From the NCBI RefSeq assembly GCF_042679605.1, contig NZ_JBHTMU010000003.1:115960-179959 (forward strand): 64,000 nt of DNA, in the 5' to 3' direction. A program made the translations under genes and the position numbers. Each line of letters starts with the position of its first letter. The first letter of the stretch is position 1. Shown one piece after another: positions 38,850 to 46,395 of the stretch. Source of the DNA: Litorisediminicola beolgyonensis (lineage in GTDB: Bacteria; Pseudomonadota; Alphaproteobacteria; Rhodobacterales; Rhodobacteraceae). Below the pieces are notes generated by a model that saw nothing but the letters and a program-made list of their open reading frames with translations, was not told where the DNA came from and searched no databases.

Positions 38850-38873
38850 CAAGATTTTTAGATAAAAATCTTG
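38850..38873. repeat. AT-rich palindrome, unit 1 of a pair
   Basis: An 11-bp inverted repeat with a 2-nt centre; its core AGATTTTTAGATAAAAATCT recurs 43 bp further on. It is strikingly AT-rich in a GC-rich setting and lies downstream of eda and upstream of glyS. Confidence 0.85.
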
Positions 38874-38894
38874 AGCCAATGGCGGCGGGGGCGT

Positions 38895-38916
38895 GAGATT
38901 TTTAGATAAAAATCTC
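38895..38916 (-). terminator. AT-rich palindrome, unit 2; probable terminator of eda
   Basis: A 10-bp inverted repeat, GAGATTTTTA and TAAAAATCTC, around GA. It ends 12 bp after the eda stop, reading leftwards. The arms give both a stem and a U-rich run, so either unit could terminate the edd-eda transcript before glyS. Unit 1 carries the same 20-nt core. Confidence 0.6.
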
Positions 38917-38928
38917 CGGGCCGGTCGG

Positions 38929-39576
38929 TCAGGCGACCGGCAATGCGGCGGCTTCGCGGGCCAGCGCCTCGATCCCCGCCCAGTCGCCCGCGGCGAGCTT
39001 GTCCTTGGGCGCGACCCAGGACCCGCCGACGCAGAGCGTGTTCGAGAGCCCCAGGTAGTCCGGCGCGTTCTTGAGGGACACGCCGCCGGTCGGGCAGAAG
39101 CGGACCTGCGGCAGGGGCGCGCCGATGGCCTTGAGCGCGGGCGCGCCGCCATTGGCCTCGGCCGGAAAGAACTTCTGCACCGTGTAGCCGCGCTCAAGGA
39201 GGCGCATCACCTCGGAAGAGGTGGCGGCGCCGGGCAGGAGCGGCAGGTCAGCGGCCTCGCAAGCGTCGAGTATCGTGTCGGTGGCGCCGGGGGAGACGCC
39301 GAAGGTCGCCCCCGCCTCGACCGCGCGGCGCACGTCCTCGGGCGTCAAAAGCGTGCCCGCACCGACGCGGCCGCCCTCGACCTTGGCCATCTCGGCGATC
39401 GCATCGAGCGCCACCGGCGTGCGCAGGGTCACTTCGAGCACCGGCAGACCGCCCGCGACCAGCGCTTCGGCCAGGGGACGGGCCTGGGAGAGATCGTCGA
39501 TCACCAGGACCGGGATGACGGGGGCAAGGCGGCAGAGGGCTTCGCTGCGTGTGCTGGCGTCTTTGGGAGAAAGCAT
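38929..39576 (-). CDS. eda: 2-keto-3-deoxy-6-phosphogluconate aldolase
   Basis: KDPG aldolase splits KDPG into pyruvate and glyceraldehyde-3-phosphate, the last step of the Entner-Doudoroff pathway. The 215-residue class I aldolase has APVIPVLVIDDLSQA, LEVTLRTPVALDAI with the catalytic Glu, GAGTLLTPEDVRRAVEAGATFGVSPG, VQKFFPAEANGG with the Schiff-base Lys, and CPTGGVSLKNAPDYL. It starts at MLSPKDAST. edd lies 67 bp upstream, with copy C of the dispersed repeat between. Confidence 0.96.
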   Translation of the reverse strand: MLSPKDASTRSEALCRLAPVIPVLVIDDLSQARPLAEALVAGGLPVLEVTLRTPVALDAIAEMAKVEGGRVGAGTLLTPEDVRRAVEAGATFGVSPGATDTILDACEAADLPLLPGAATSSEVMRLLERGYTVQKFFPAEANGGAPALKAIGAPLPQVRFCPTGGVSLKNAPDYLGLSNTLCVGGSWVAPKDKLAAGDWAGIEALAREAAALPVA

Positions 39577-39608
39577 CGGGCGGATCCGCGTGGTTGGAGA
39601 GGGAAGAG

Positions 39609-39632
39609 TGCGTATTTTTAAAAAGAAGAAGC
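39609..39632 (+). repeat. Dispersed intergenic repeat, copy C (short)
   Basis: TGCG, then TATTTTTAAAAAGAAGAAG and C. It matches the right-hand end of copies A, B and D, with TT in place of GG, and has no TTGGCC hairpin. It lies in the edd-eda gap, antisense to the transcript. Confidence 0.7.
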
Positions 39633-39643
39633 AGCTTGGGTGG

Positions 39644-41449
39644 TCAGACCACCACCGCCGCGCCGTTGGAAGCGAGGCCGACATTCTGGCGGAAGGCCTC
39701 GAAGAGTTCGCGCCCGACACCGTGGCCGTTGTCGGTCAGGTCGGCCTGGACCGGCTCGCGGCTGTCGAAATCCTCGGCGAGGCAGTCGATCGTGCCCTCG
39801 ACCGCATCGACGCGGATCACGTCGCCATCGCGGACCCGGGCGAGCGGGCCGCCCTTGGCCGCTTCGGGCGAGATATGGATCGCCGAGGGCACCTTGCCGG
39901 AGGCGCCCGACATCCGCCCGTCGGTGACGAGCGCGACCTTGAGGCCGCGGTCCTGCAGGACGGCGAGGGTCGGGGTGAGCGAGTGCAGCTCGGGCATGCC
40001 GTTGGCCGAGGGGCCCTGGAAACGCACGACGACCACCGTGTCCTCGGTGAACTCGCCGGCCTTGAAGGCGGCCTTGACCGACTCCTGGTCCTGGAAGACG
40101 CGGGCCTTGGCCTCGACCACATGGCGCGAGGGATCGACGGCGGAGGTCTTCATCATGCCATGGCCGAGATTGCCGCCGAGCTGCTGGAGGCCGCCGGTCT
40201 TCTGGAACGGATCCGAGGCGGGGCGCAGGATCTTGTCGTTCTGCGTCTCGCCCGCGCCGGGCGCGTAGGTGACGCGGCCTTCGGTCAGGCGCGGCTCCTG
40301 GGTGTAGAGCGACAGCCCGTCGCCCGCGACGGTGTGGACGTCCTCGTGCAAGAGCCCGGCCTTCAGAAGCTCGCCGATCATGTAGCCGAGCCCGCCCGCG
40401 GCGTGGAAATGGTTCACGTCGGCGAGGCCGTTCGGATAGACCTTGGCCATCAGCGGCGTGACATTGGAGATCTCGTCGAAATCCTGCAGCTCGAGCTCGA
40501 TCCCGGCGGCGCGGGCCATGGCGGGCAGGTGCAGAACGAGGTTGGTCGACCCGCCCGTGGCCATCAGACCGACGATGCCGTTCACGAAAGCCTTGGCGTC
40601 GAGGATCTCGGAGACCGGGCGGTAGTCGTTGCCGAGCGCGGTGATCTCGGCGGCGCGTTCGGTGCCGGCCACGGTCAGCGCGTCGCGGAGCGGTGTGTTG
40701 GGGTTGATGAAGCTCGCGCCGGGCAGGTGCAGGCCCATGAATTCCATCAGCATCTGGTTGGAGTTGGCGGTGCCGTAGAAGGTGCAGGTGCCCGGGCCGT
40801 GATAGCTTTCCATCTCGGCCTTCATCAGCTCGTCGCGCCCGACCTCTCCGGCGGCGAATTGCTGGCGCACCTTGGCTTTCTGATCGTTGGGCAGGCCCGA
40901 GGTCATCGGGCCCGCGGGCAGGAACACGCCCGGGATGTAGCCGAAGGTCGCCGCGGCGATGACGAGACCGGGGACGATCTTGTCGCAGACACCGAGATAG
41001 ATCGCCGCGTCGAAGGTGTTGTGGCTGAGCGCCACACCGGCGGCGAGCGCGATCACGTCGCGGGAGAAGAGCGACATCTCCATGCCGACCTGGCCTTGGG
41101 TGACGCCGTCGCACATGGCCGGAACGCCGCCTGCGACCTGCGCGGTGGCGCCTGCGCCGCGCGCGGCCTCGCGGATGAGATCGGGGAACCGCTCGAAGGG
41201 CTGGTGGGCCGAGAGCATGTCGTTATAGGCTGTGACGATCCCGATATTGGGGCTGCGTCCGGCGGCGAGCGCATCCTTGTCGCCGCCCATCGCTGCATAG
41301 GCATGGGCCTGGTTGCCGCAGCTCAGATGGGCGCGGCGCGGGCCTTCCTCGGCAGCGCGGCTCATCCGGTCGAGATAGGTCGCACGGCGCGTCTCGGAGC
41401 GCTCCTCGATCCGTTCGGTGACCTTGGCGATGGTGGCGTTCAGGCTCAT
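39644..41449 (-). CDS. edd: Phosphogluconate dehydratase
   Basis: Edd dehydrates 6-phosphogluconate to KDPG, the committing step of the Entner-Doudoroff pathway. The 601-residue IlvD/Edd protein shows IVTAYNDMLSAHQPFERFPDLIREA, GGVPAMCDGVTQGQ with an Fe-S Cys, CDKIVPGLVIA with a second, and GTCTFYGTANSNQMLMEFMG. ATGGSTNLVLHLPAMARAAG follows, and TDGRMSGASGKVPSAIHISPEA near the C-terminus. It starts at MSLNATIAKVTERI. A LacI-type palindrome lies 91 bp upstream of the start. Confidence 0.97.
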   Translation of the reverse strand: MSLNATIAKVTERIEERSETRRATYLDRMSRAAEEGPRRAHLSCGNQAHAYAAMGGDKDALAAGRSPNIGIVTAYNDMLSAHQPFERFPDLIREAARGAGATAQVAGGVPAMCDGVTQGQVGMEMSLFSRDVIALAAGVALSHNTFDAAIYLGVCDKIVPGLVIAAATFGYIPGVFLPAGPMTSGLPNDQKAKVRQQFAAGEVGRDELMKAEMESYHGPGTCTFYGTANSNQMLMEFMGLHLPGASFINPNTPLRDALTVAGTERAAEITALGNDYRPVSEILDAKAFVNGIVGLMATGGSTNLVLHLPAMARAAGIELELQDFDEISNVTPLMAKVYPNGLADVNHFHAAGGLGYMIGELLKAGLLHEDVHTVAGDGLSLYTQEPRLTEGRVTYAPGAGETQNDKILRPASDPFQKTGGLQQLGGNLGHGMMKTSAVDPSRHVVEAKARVFQDQESVKAAFKAGEFTEDTVVVVRFQGPSANGMPELHSLTPTLAVLQDRGLKVALVTDGRMSGASGKVPSAIHISPEAAKGGPLARVRDGDVIRVDAVEGTIDCLAEDFDSREPVQADLTDNGHGVGRELFEAFRQNVGLASNGAAVVV

Positions 41450-41540
41450 GGCGTTCTCCTGCTATGGCGCGGCCGGAATAGGTGGCGCTGCATCGGTGCG
41501 GCCGGTGTGCCCGCGATGCGTCGAGAGATCATTTAGCGCG

Positions 41541-41552
41541 GTTAGCGCTAAC
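41541..41552. promoter_or_regulatory. LacI-family operator-like palindrome upstream of edd-eda
   Basis: GTTAGCGCTAAC is a perfect 12-bp palindrome, 91 bp before the edd start. The site before eno differs by one base. LacI-family operators with a central CG and this half-site are common in alphaproteobacterial sugar and central-carbon regulons, PckR-like among them. The regulator gene is not in this window. Confidence 0.6.
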
Positions 41553-41798
41553 AGTAAAGTCCGCGGGCACGTCGCCTGTCGTGTCTCTCCGGTGAGGCCG
41601 GTTCGACGTGCCGTTGCGGCATCTTCCGGGGGCGGCGCCGCGCTTGCGGACCGGTTTTTGCAAGGGCAGTCTCACGTCAACAATGTCGATTTCGCTTGCC
41701 GCCGATCAGGAGCAAATGCGGGCAAACCGCCGCATTCCGGGGGGATCCCGGGCAAAATGGCGCGAATTCGTGCCAATCGCTCCTCATTCTGGCCCGAT

Positions 41799-41827
41799 TT
41801 GAGCGGCTGTAGTGCAATTCATAAATC
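41799..41827 (+). promoter_or_regulatory. Sigma-70-like promoter of the DUF6778 gene
   Basis: TTGAGC and TAAATC are separated by exactly 17 bp. The -10 end lies 23 bp before the ATG, which leaves room for the RBS AAAGGTGAG. Confidence 0.5.
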
Positions 41828-41850
41828 GCTCTGACCAGAAAGGTGAGACA

Positions 41851-42504
41851 ATGACCGGTGTGCAGAAGCTCCTCGCCCTGATCGGGCTGGCAGGCCTCAC
41901 GGCTTGCGGCCAGGTCGACACGGCAACCCGCGCGGATACCCTCGTGACGCGCGATGCGATGACCCTCCAACATCCCACCGCCGCAGCACCTGCGCAGCTC
42001 TTCGCGCTGACCGGGTTCGACGTGTCGGTGCCCGAGTATCTCGTGGTGTCGGAGGCCAATGCCTACCTGCCCAAGGGCGATATCGTCTGGCGCGGCGATC
42101 TGCCGGGCAATCGGCACCAGCAGGTCAAGGCGCTCTTCGAGGCGGGGCTTGCGGCGAGCCAGCCGACATTGGGGCAGGGGGCGCCCGCGCGGGCCGAGAT
42201 CACGCTGCGGCGGTTCCACGGACTGACCGAGAAGGCGCGCTACACGACCGGCGGCGTGCACCGGATCGTCTTCGACATCACGCTGCGCGATCCGTCGACG
42301 GGCGCGGTCCTGCGCAAGACCCGCACGGTCGAGGCCGATCTCCTTGCGCTCGGGGGCGCGGCGGCGATCGCGGCGGATGCGGCGGGCCAGACCCAGAAGG
42401 TGCGGCTCACCGCGCATCTGGCCCAGGTCATCCGCAACGAGCTGCGCCAGCCCGGCGGGCATCAGAACGCGCGCCTCGGCCTTGTCCAGGCGCTCAACGG
42501 CTGA
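41851..42504 (+). CDS. DUF6778-family lipoprotein
   Basis: This 217-residue protein begins MTGVQKLLALIGLAGLTACG with lipobox LTAC, so it is probably lipid-anchored. The mature part includes SVPEYLVVSEANAYLPKGDIVWRGD and AARAEI-like strands (RAEITLRRFHGLTEKARYTTGG). It ends HLAQVIRNELRQPGGHQNARLGLVQALN. I recall this as DUF6778, a family seen in Rhodobacterales; the role is unknown. AAAGGTGAGACA before the ATG supports the start. The methyltransferase gene follows after 37 bp. Confidence 0.8.
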   Translation: MTGVQKLLALIGLAGLTACGQVDTATRADTLVTRDAMTLQHPTAAAPAQLFALTGFDVSVPEYLVVSEANAYLPKGDIVWRGDLPGNRHQQVKALFEAGLAASQPTLGQGAPARAEITLRRFHGLTEKARYTTGGVHRIVFDITLRDPSTGAVLRKTRTVEADLLALGGAAAIAADAAGQTQKVRLTAHLAQVIRNELRQPGGHQNARLGLVQALNG

Positions 42505-42541
42505 GCTTTCCAGCCGCCGCGACTGCGGCTATGAGGGCAGC

Positions 42542-43747
42542 ATGACGCCGCCCTCCGCCACAGACGCCCCGACCATCCGCCTGATCCCGAAGGCCAAGCC
42601 GCAGGCGATCCGCCGCGGCTTTCCCTGGGTCTATGCCAACGAACTTGTGCTCGACCGCCGCACCAAGGCGCTCGCGCCGGGAACCATCGCGCGGCTCGAG
42701 GACGCCGAGCGGCGATTCCTCGCCTGGGTCGGCGTGACGCCCGCCTCGAAGATCGCGGCGCGCGTGCTCGACCGGGACGAAGACGCGAGGATCGATGCCG
42801 ACTGGCTCCGGGCGCGGCTGGCGCGGGCGCTTGCCCATCGCGAGCGGCTCTATGACGCGCCGTTCTACCGGTTGATCCATGCCGAGGCGGATGGCTTTCC
42901 GGGCGTGATCGTCGATCGCTTCGGCGACGCGCTGGTGCTCCAGCCGAACGCCGCCTGGGCCGACGCGATGATCGGACCGCTGTCCGAGGCGCTGGCCGAG
43001 GCGACGGGTGTGACCACCATCCTCAAGAACGCAGGCAGTCGCGGGCGGCAGCTCGAAGGGCTCGATGCCGAGGATGCGGTGCTCCTCGGGGCCGCGCCCG
43101 AGGCTCCGGTCGCGGTCGAGATGAACGGCGCGATATATCTTGCCGATCTGACCGGCGGGCAGAAGACTGGTCTCTTCTACGACCAGCGTCCGAACCACGG
43201 CTTCGCCGCGCGGCTGTCGCGGGGCCAGCGCGTGCTCGACGTGTTTTCGCATGTGGGGGGCTTCGCGCTGGCCGCGCTCGCCGGTGGCGCCACCGAGGCG
43301 CTCGCGGTCGACGGTTCGGCATCGGCCCTGGCGCTGGCAGAGGACGGCGCGGCGCGCATGGGGTTGTCCGAGCGCTTCGCGACCCGCCAGGGCGACGCCT
43401 TCGACGCGCTGACCGCGCTTGGCGAGGAGGGCGAGCGGTTCGGCGTCGTGATCTGCGACCCGCCCGCGTTTGCACCCGCCAAACCCGCGCTCGAAGCGGG
43501 GCTTAGGGCCTATGAGCGTGTGGCGCGGCTCTCGGCACCCCTGGTCGAGGAGGGCGGCTATCTCGTGCTCTGCTCGTGCAGCCATGCCGCGGACCTGTCG
43601 TCCTTCACCGGCGCCTGCCTGCGCGGCATCGGCCGGGCCGGGCGGCGCGCGCAGCTCGTCCATACCGGCTTTGCCGGGCCGGACCATCCGCTTCTGCCGC
43701 AACTGGCCGAGTCGGGCTATCTCAAGGCGCTGTTTTTCCGGCTGTGA
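42542..43747 (+). CDS. RlmI-like class I SAM-dependent rRNA (cytosine-C5) methyltransferase
   Basis: This 401-residue protein has an N-terminal PUA-like domain (IRRGFPWVYANELV to ERRFLAWVGV). DGFPGVIVDRFGDALVLQPNA follows, then the Rossmann methyltransferase: QKTGLFYDQRPNH, VLDVFSHVGGFALAALAGG, CDPPAF and the catalytic-type Cys residues in GYLVLCSCSH. This is the COG1092/RlmI pattern, whose E. coli member makes m5C1962 in 23S rRNA. It is tightly followed by the PIN gene with a GTGA overlap. Confidence 0.92.
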   Translation: MTPPSATDAPTIRLIPKAKPQAIRRGFPWVYANELVLDRRTKALAPGTIARLEDAERRFLAWVGVTPASKIAARVLDRDEDARIDADWLRARLARALAHRERLYDAPFYRLIHAEADGFPGVIVDRFGDALVLQPNAAWADAMIGPLSEALAEATGVTTILKNAGSRGRQLEGLDAEDAVLLGAAPEAPVAVEMNGAIYLADLTGGQKTGLFYDQRPNHGFAARLSRGQRVLDVFSHVGGFALAALAGGATEALAVDGSASALALAEDGAARMGLSERFATRQGDAFDALTALGEEGERFGVVICDPPAFAPAKPALEAGLRAYERVARLSAPLVEEGGYLVLCSCSHAADLSSFTGACLRGIGRAGRRAQLVHTGFAGPDHPLLPQLAESGYLKALFFRL

Positions 43748-44292
43748 AGGTCCTGCTCGACACCTGCGTGCTCTACCCGACGGTGATGCGGGAGGTGCTC
43801 CTGGGCGTTGCCTCCACCGGCGCCTTCACGCCGCTCTGGTCCGCCCGCATCCTCGAGGAATGGCGGCGCGCGGCGCGCAAGCTCGGACCCCAGGGCATGG
43901 CGCAGGCCGAGAGCGAGATCGCGCGGCTCCGGATCGACTGGCCGTGTGCCGAGGTGCCGGCCGCGCCGGGGCTGGAAGCACGGCTCTGGCTGCCCGATCC
44001 GTCGGACGTGCATGTGCTGGCCGCGGCAGTCTCGGGCAGCGCCGATGTGATCCTCACGCTCAACGCTCAGGATTTCCCGCGCGGCACGCTGGCCGAGGAA
44101 GGCCTCTCGCGCGCCGATCCCGACGGCTTTCTGCTGGGTCATTTCCAGGCCCGGCCCGAACTCGTGACCTCGGTCTGCGACCGGGTCCTGGCCGAGGCAC
44201 GGCGGCTCTCGGGCGAGCCCTGGGAGATGCGACCGCTTCTGAAGAAGGCCAAGCTGCCACGGCTGGCCAAGGCCGTGAGCGCAGTGGTCTGA
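43744..44292 (+). CDS. PIN-domain protein
   Basis: This 182-residue protein has a PIN nuclease fold: VKVLLDTCVLYP with the first acidic residue, ARILEEWRRAAR with a conserved Glu, and LPDPSDVHVLAAAVSGSADVILTLNAQDFP with the later Asp pair. It starts with GTG overlapping the methyltransferase stop, so the genes are probably coupled. No antitoxin-like small gene is beside it. A solitary RNase role in RNA processing therefore fits better than a toxin-antitoxin role. Confidence 0.85.
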   Translation: MKVLLDTCVLYPTVMREVLLGVASTGAFTPLWSARILEEWRRAARKLGPQGMAQAESEIARLRIDWPCAEVPAAPGLEARLWLPDPSDVHVLAAAVSGSADVILTLNAQDFPRGTLAEEGLSRADPDGFLLGHFQARPELVTSVCDRVLAEARRLSGEPWEMRPLLKKAKLPRLAKAVSAVV

Positions 44293-44304
44293 CCGAGATC
44301 AAGG
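44289..44304. promoter_or_regulatory. FnrL-like box upstream of the 60-residue membrane protein
   Basis: CTGACCGAGATCAAGG fits TTGAT-N4-ATCAA in 8 of 10 half-site positions. It shares 13 of 16 bases with the FnrL-like box in front of the cytochrome c gene. It overlaps the PIN gene stop and lies 53 bp before the small gene. Confidence 0.45.
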
Positions 44305-44357
44305 CGGCGTCGCCTCTGCCGAGACTAGGGTGGTCCCATGACAGGGGGAGCGCCGAG

Positions 44358-44540
44358 ATGAATTTCAGGAACAAGCGCCGGGAATTGCAAGGGGTAAACG
44401 GCGCCGTCGGTCTGGTTGCCGGACTTGGTAGCTATGTCGGCCAGCTCTATTCGCCATGGCTCGCGACCTTCCTGATGCTGGCGATCTGGATCGTCGGCGC
44501 GACGGTGATCAACCTCCTGACCGATCCGCCGCGCCGATAG
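44358..44540 (+). CDS. Small membrane protein, 60 residues
   Basis: MNFRNKRRELQGVNGAVG opens the protein. A hydrophobic stretch VGLVAGLGSYVGQLYSPWLATFLMLAIWIVGATVINLL with a short polar break could form two helices. A basic DPPRR ends it. GGGGGAG lies a few bases upstream, and the FnrL-like box further upstream supports real expression. No family is recognised. Confidence 0.65.
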   Translation: MNFRNKRRELQGVNGAVGLVAGLGSYVGQLYSPWLATFLMLAIWIVGATVINLLTDPPRR

Positions 44541-44555
44541 GGTTCTTGGCGCGGC

Positions 44556-44981
44556 TCACATCGGCGTCTGGATCGTGGCGAGAAAGAACACCAGCTCCAG
44601 GATGCGCGCCTGGGCGGTCGGCACGCCGGTCGCGGTCCCTCCGTATTCGCCTTCGCTGGCGATCACCTCGGCGTTGAAGCGCGAGCCCCAGATCGGCATC
44701 TCGCTGGTGCCGTGACCGGGGGGCCGGCCCGAGTCGGCGATGAGGTCGTAGACGGCCTGGATCGGAAACCGCCCGCCATTGCGCTCGGCGATGGTGGTGA
44801 GATCGCTCGGCGCGGATTTCAGGAGATCGACCATCGGCCCGTGACCGGTCCCGTCCGAGCCGTGGCAGACCGCGCAATGGGCCATGAAGCTGTCGCGCCC
44901 GATCTCCTGCGCGCTGCCCGGCCCCGCGAGCCCGAGCGCCAAACTCGCAGCGCAGACCAAAACCGTCGAATGTCGTGTCAT
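44556..44981 (-). CDS. Monoheme c-type cytochrome
   Basis: This 141-residue periplasmic protein has a signal peptide ending near SAQ25. The heme-binding motif CAVCH (Cys36, Cys39, His40) sits in FMAHCAVCHGSDGTGHGP, and a likely axial Met is in SEMPIWGSRF. The C-terminal helix ends ILELVFFLATIQ. It would carry electrons in the periplasm; the partner is unknown. It faces the 60-residue gene, and an FnrL-like box lies 62 bp upstream of its start, which suggests induction under low oxygen. Confidence 0.92.
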   Translation of the reverse strand: MTRHSTVLVCAASLALGLAGPGSAQEIGRDSFMAHCAVCHGSDGTGHGPMVDLLKSAPSDLTTIAERNGGRFPIQAVYDLIADSGRPPGHGTSEMPIWGSRFNAEVIASEGEYGGTATGVPTAQARILELVFFLATIQTPM

Positions 44982-45043
44982 GGTGGTCCTCCCTCTCTGT
45001 CTCGCCCGAGCTTTTAGCCTAGGATGCGGGCTGCGCGGCTGCC

Positions 45044-45057
45044 TTGATCCTGGTCAA
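45044..45057. promoter_or_regulatory. FnrL-like box upstream of the cytochrome c gene
   Basis: On the minus strand it reads TTGACCAGGATCAA, and AGG-like flank GG follows. It has one mismatch to TTGAT-N4-ATCAA and the form is typical of FnrL sites in this order. Confidence 0.55.
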
Positions 45058-45074
45058 CGGCTGTCCGGACCCGT

Positions 45075-45115
45075 CCCGTCACCCCCCGCGCCCAATGCGC
45101 GCGGGGGGTGACGGG
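45075..45115. other. 17-bp perfect hairpin upstream of the ABC ATPase gene
   Basis: Arms of 17 bp (CCCGTCACCCCCCGCGC and its complement) enclose a 7-nt loop. It stands between the divergent cytochrome c and ABC ATPase genes, 81 bp before the ATPase start codon. No T-run follows, so it is not a clear terminator. Confidence 0.8.
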
Positions 45116-45196
45116 TGGTCTTGCGAGCGGGCGGAGGGGCTGCTACCTCCCCGGAAATCCGATGGTTTTGATCGGACTCTAGGCGAAAGGCAGCGC

Positions 45197-46282
45197 GTGA
45201 CGGCCCCGGTACCCAGGCTCGAGATCCGCAACATCGTCCGCTCCTACGAAGGGCGGCGGGTGGTGGACGACGTGTCTCTGTCGATCCTTCCCGGTCACGT
45301 CATTTGTCTTCTCGGCCCCTCGGGCTGCGGCAAGTCGACGACTCTGCGGATGATCGCGGGCGTCGAGATGCAGGACGCGGGCACCATCCATGTCGATGGC
45401 CAGCTCGTCTGCGACACGGTTTTCCGGGTGCCGCCCGAGCGGCGCTCCATCGGTCTGATGTTCCAGGACTTCGCGCTCTTCCCGCATCTCTCGGTGGCCG
45501 AGAACGTGGCCTTCGGTCTGCGCGGCCCGAAACCCGAGCAGCGCGCCCGGGTGGCGGCGTTGCTCGAACGGGTCGGCCTCTCTCATCACATCGACGCCTA
45601 CCCGCACGAGCTGTCGGGTGGCGAGCAGCAGCGCGTGGCGCTGGCGCGGGCGCTCGCGCCGAGGCCCCGGATCATGCTGATGGACGAGCCCTTCTCGGGC
45701 CTCGACAACCGCCTGCGCGACGGCATCCGCGACGAGACGCTCGCGGTCCTCAAGGAAGAGGGCACCAGCGTCCTTCTGGTCACCCACGAGCCGGAAGAGG
45801 CGATGCGCATGGCCGACGAGATCGCGCTGATGCGCGATGGCCGGATCGTGCAGCGGGGCGCGCCCTACAACATCTACAACGCGCCCGCGGACAAGGCGGC
45901 GGTGGCGTTCTTCTCGGATATCAACGTGCTCACCGGAACGGTGCGCGGCGCGCTGACCGAGACGCCCTTCGGCCAGTTCCTCGCGCCGGGTCTGCCGGAT
46001 GGCGCGCGGGTCGATATCGTCTTCCGTCCGCAGCATGTCGGCATCGATTTCGACCGGGCGGGGCGCGGTCCCAACCCGACCGCGCTGCAGGGCACGCCAG
46101 CCCGTGCGGTGGTCGAACGGGCGCGTTTCATGGGGTCCGAGAGCCTTGTTGAGTTCCGCCTCGACCATGACGGGCAGGTGCTGAAAGCGACGGTGCCCAA
46201 CGTGTTTCTGCCGAAGACCGGCACGCCGATGTGGCTGTCTGTGCGGCGCGACCGCTGCTTCGTGTTCCCAAGCGGCGGATAA
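45197..46282 (+). CDS. ABC transporter ATP-binding protein (FbpC/PotA-like), orphan
   Basis: This 361-residue cytoplasmic ATPase has Walker A GPSGCGKST, Q-loop LMFQDFALFPHLSV, signature LSGGEQQR, Walker B RIMLMDEPFSGLD and switch His in LVTHEPEEA. A TOBE-like regulatory tail follows (DIVFRPQHVGIDF to the C-terminus). It resembles the ATPases of Fe(III), spermidine or thiosulfate-type importers. No permease or binding protein is next to it. The GTG start is preceded by AAAGG. A 17-bp hairpin lies in the leader region. Confidence 0.9.
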   Translation: MTAPVPRLEIRNIVRSYEGRRVVDDVSLSILPGHVICLLGPSGCGKSTTLRMIAGVEMQDAGTIHVDGQLVCDTVFRVPPERRSIGLMFQDFALFPHLSVAENVAFGLRGPKPEQRARVAALLERVGLSHHIDAYPHELSGGEQQRVALARALAPRPRIMLMDEPFSGLDNRLRDGIRDETLAVLKEEGTSVLLVTHEPEEAMRMADEIALMRDGRIVQRGAPYNIYNAPADKAAVAFFSDINVLTGTVRGALTETPFGQFLAPGLPDGARVDIVFRPQHVGIDFDRAGRGPNPTALQGTPARAVVERARFMGSESLVEFRLDHDGQVLKATVPNVFLPKTGTPMWLSVRRDRCFVFPSGG

Positions 46283-46395
46283 GGCGCGATCGCGCCGCCC
46301 GCCCGACCGGGTCACTTGATCCGCCGTCGACGGGACCGCGACCCAAGCTCGAAAAATTTTTCTGCACCTGCGTGAAACCTCGGCGCGCGATCTCT

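Larger units (their letters stand above)
41450..41850. other. 401-bp divergent regulatory region between edd and the DUF6778 gene
   Basis: No gene is visible. It holds the LacI-type palindrome on the edd side and a sigma-70-like promoter on the DUF6778 side. About 200 bp in the middle contain short inverted repeats but no feature I can name. Confidence 0.7.

Noticed and set aside
43744..44292. PIN protein as toxin of a toxin-antitoxin pair
   Set aside because: No small antitoxin gene overlaps or precedes it; the upstream partner is a 401-residue methyltransferase. A solitary RNase is more likely.
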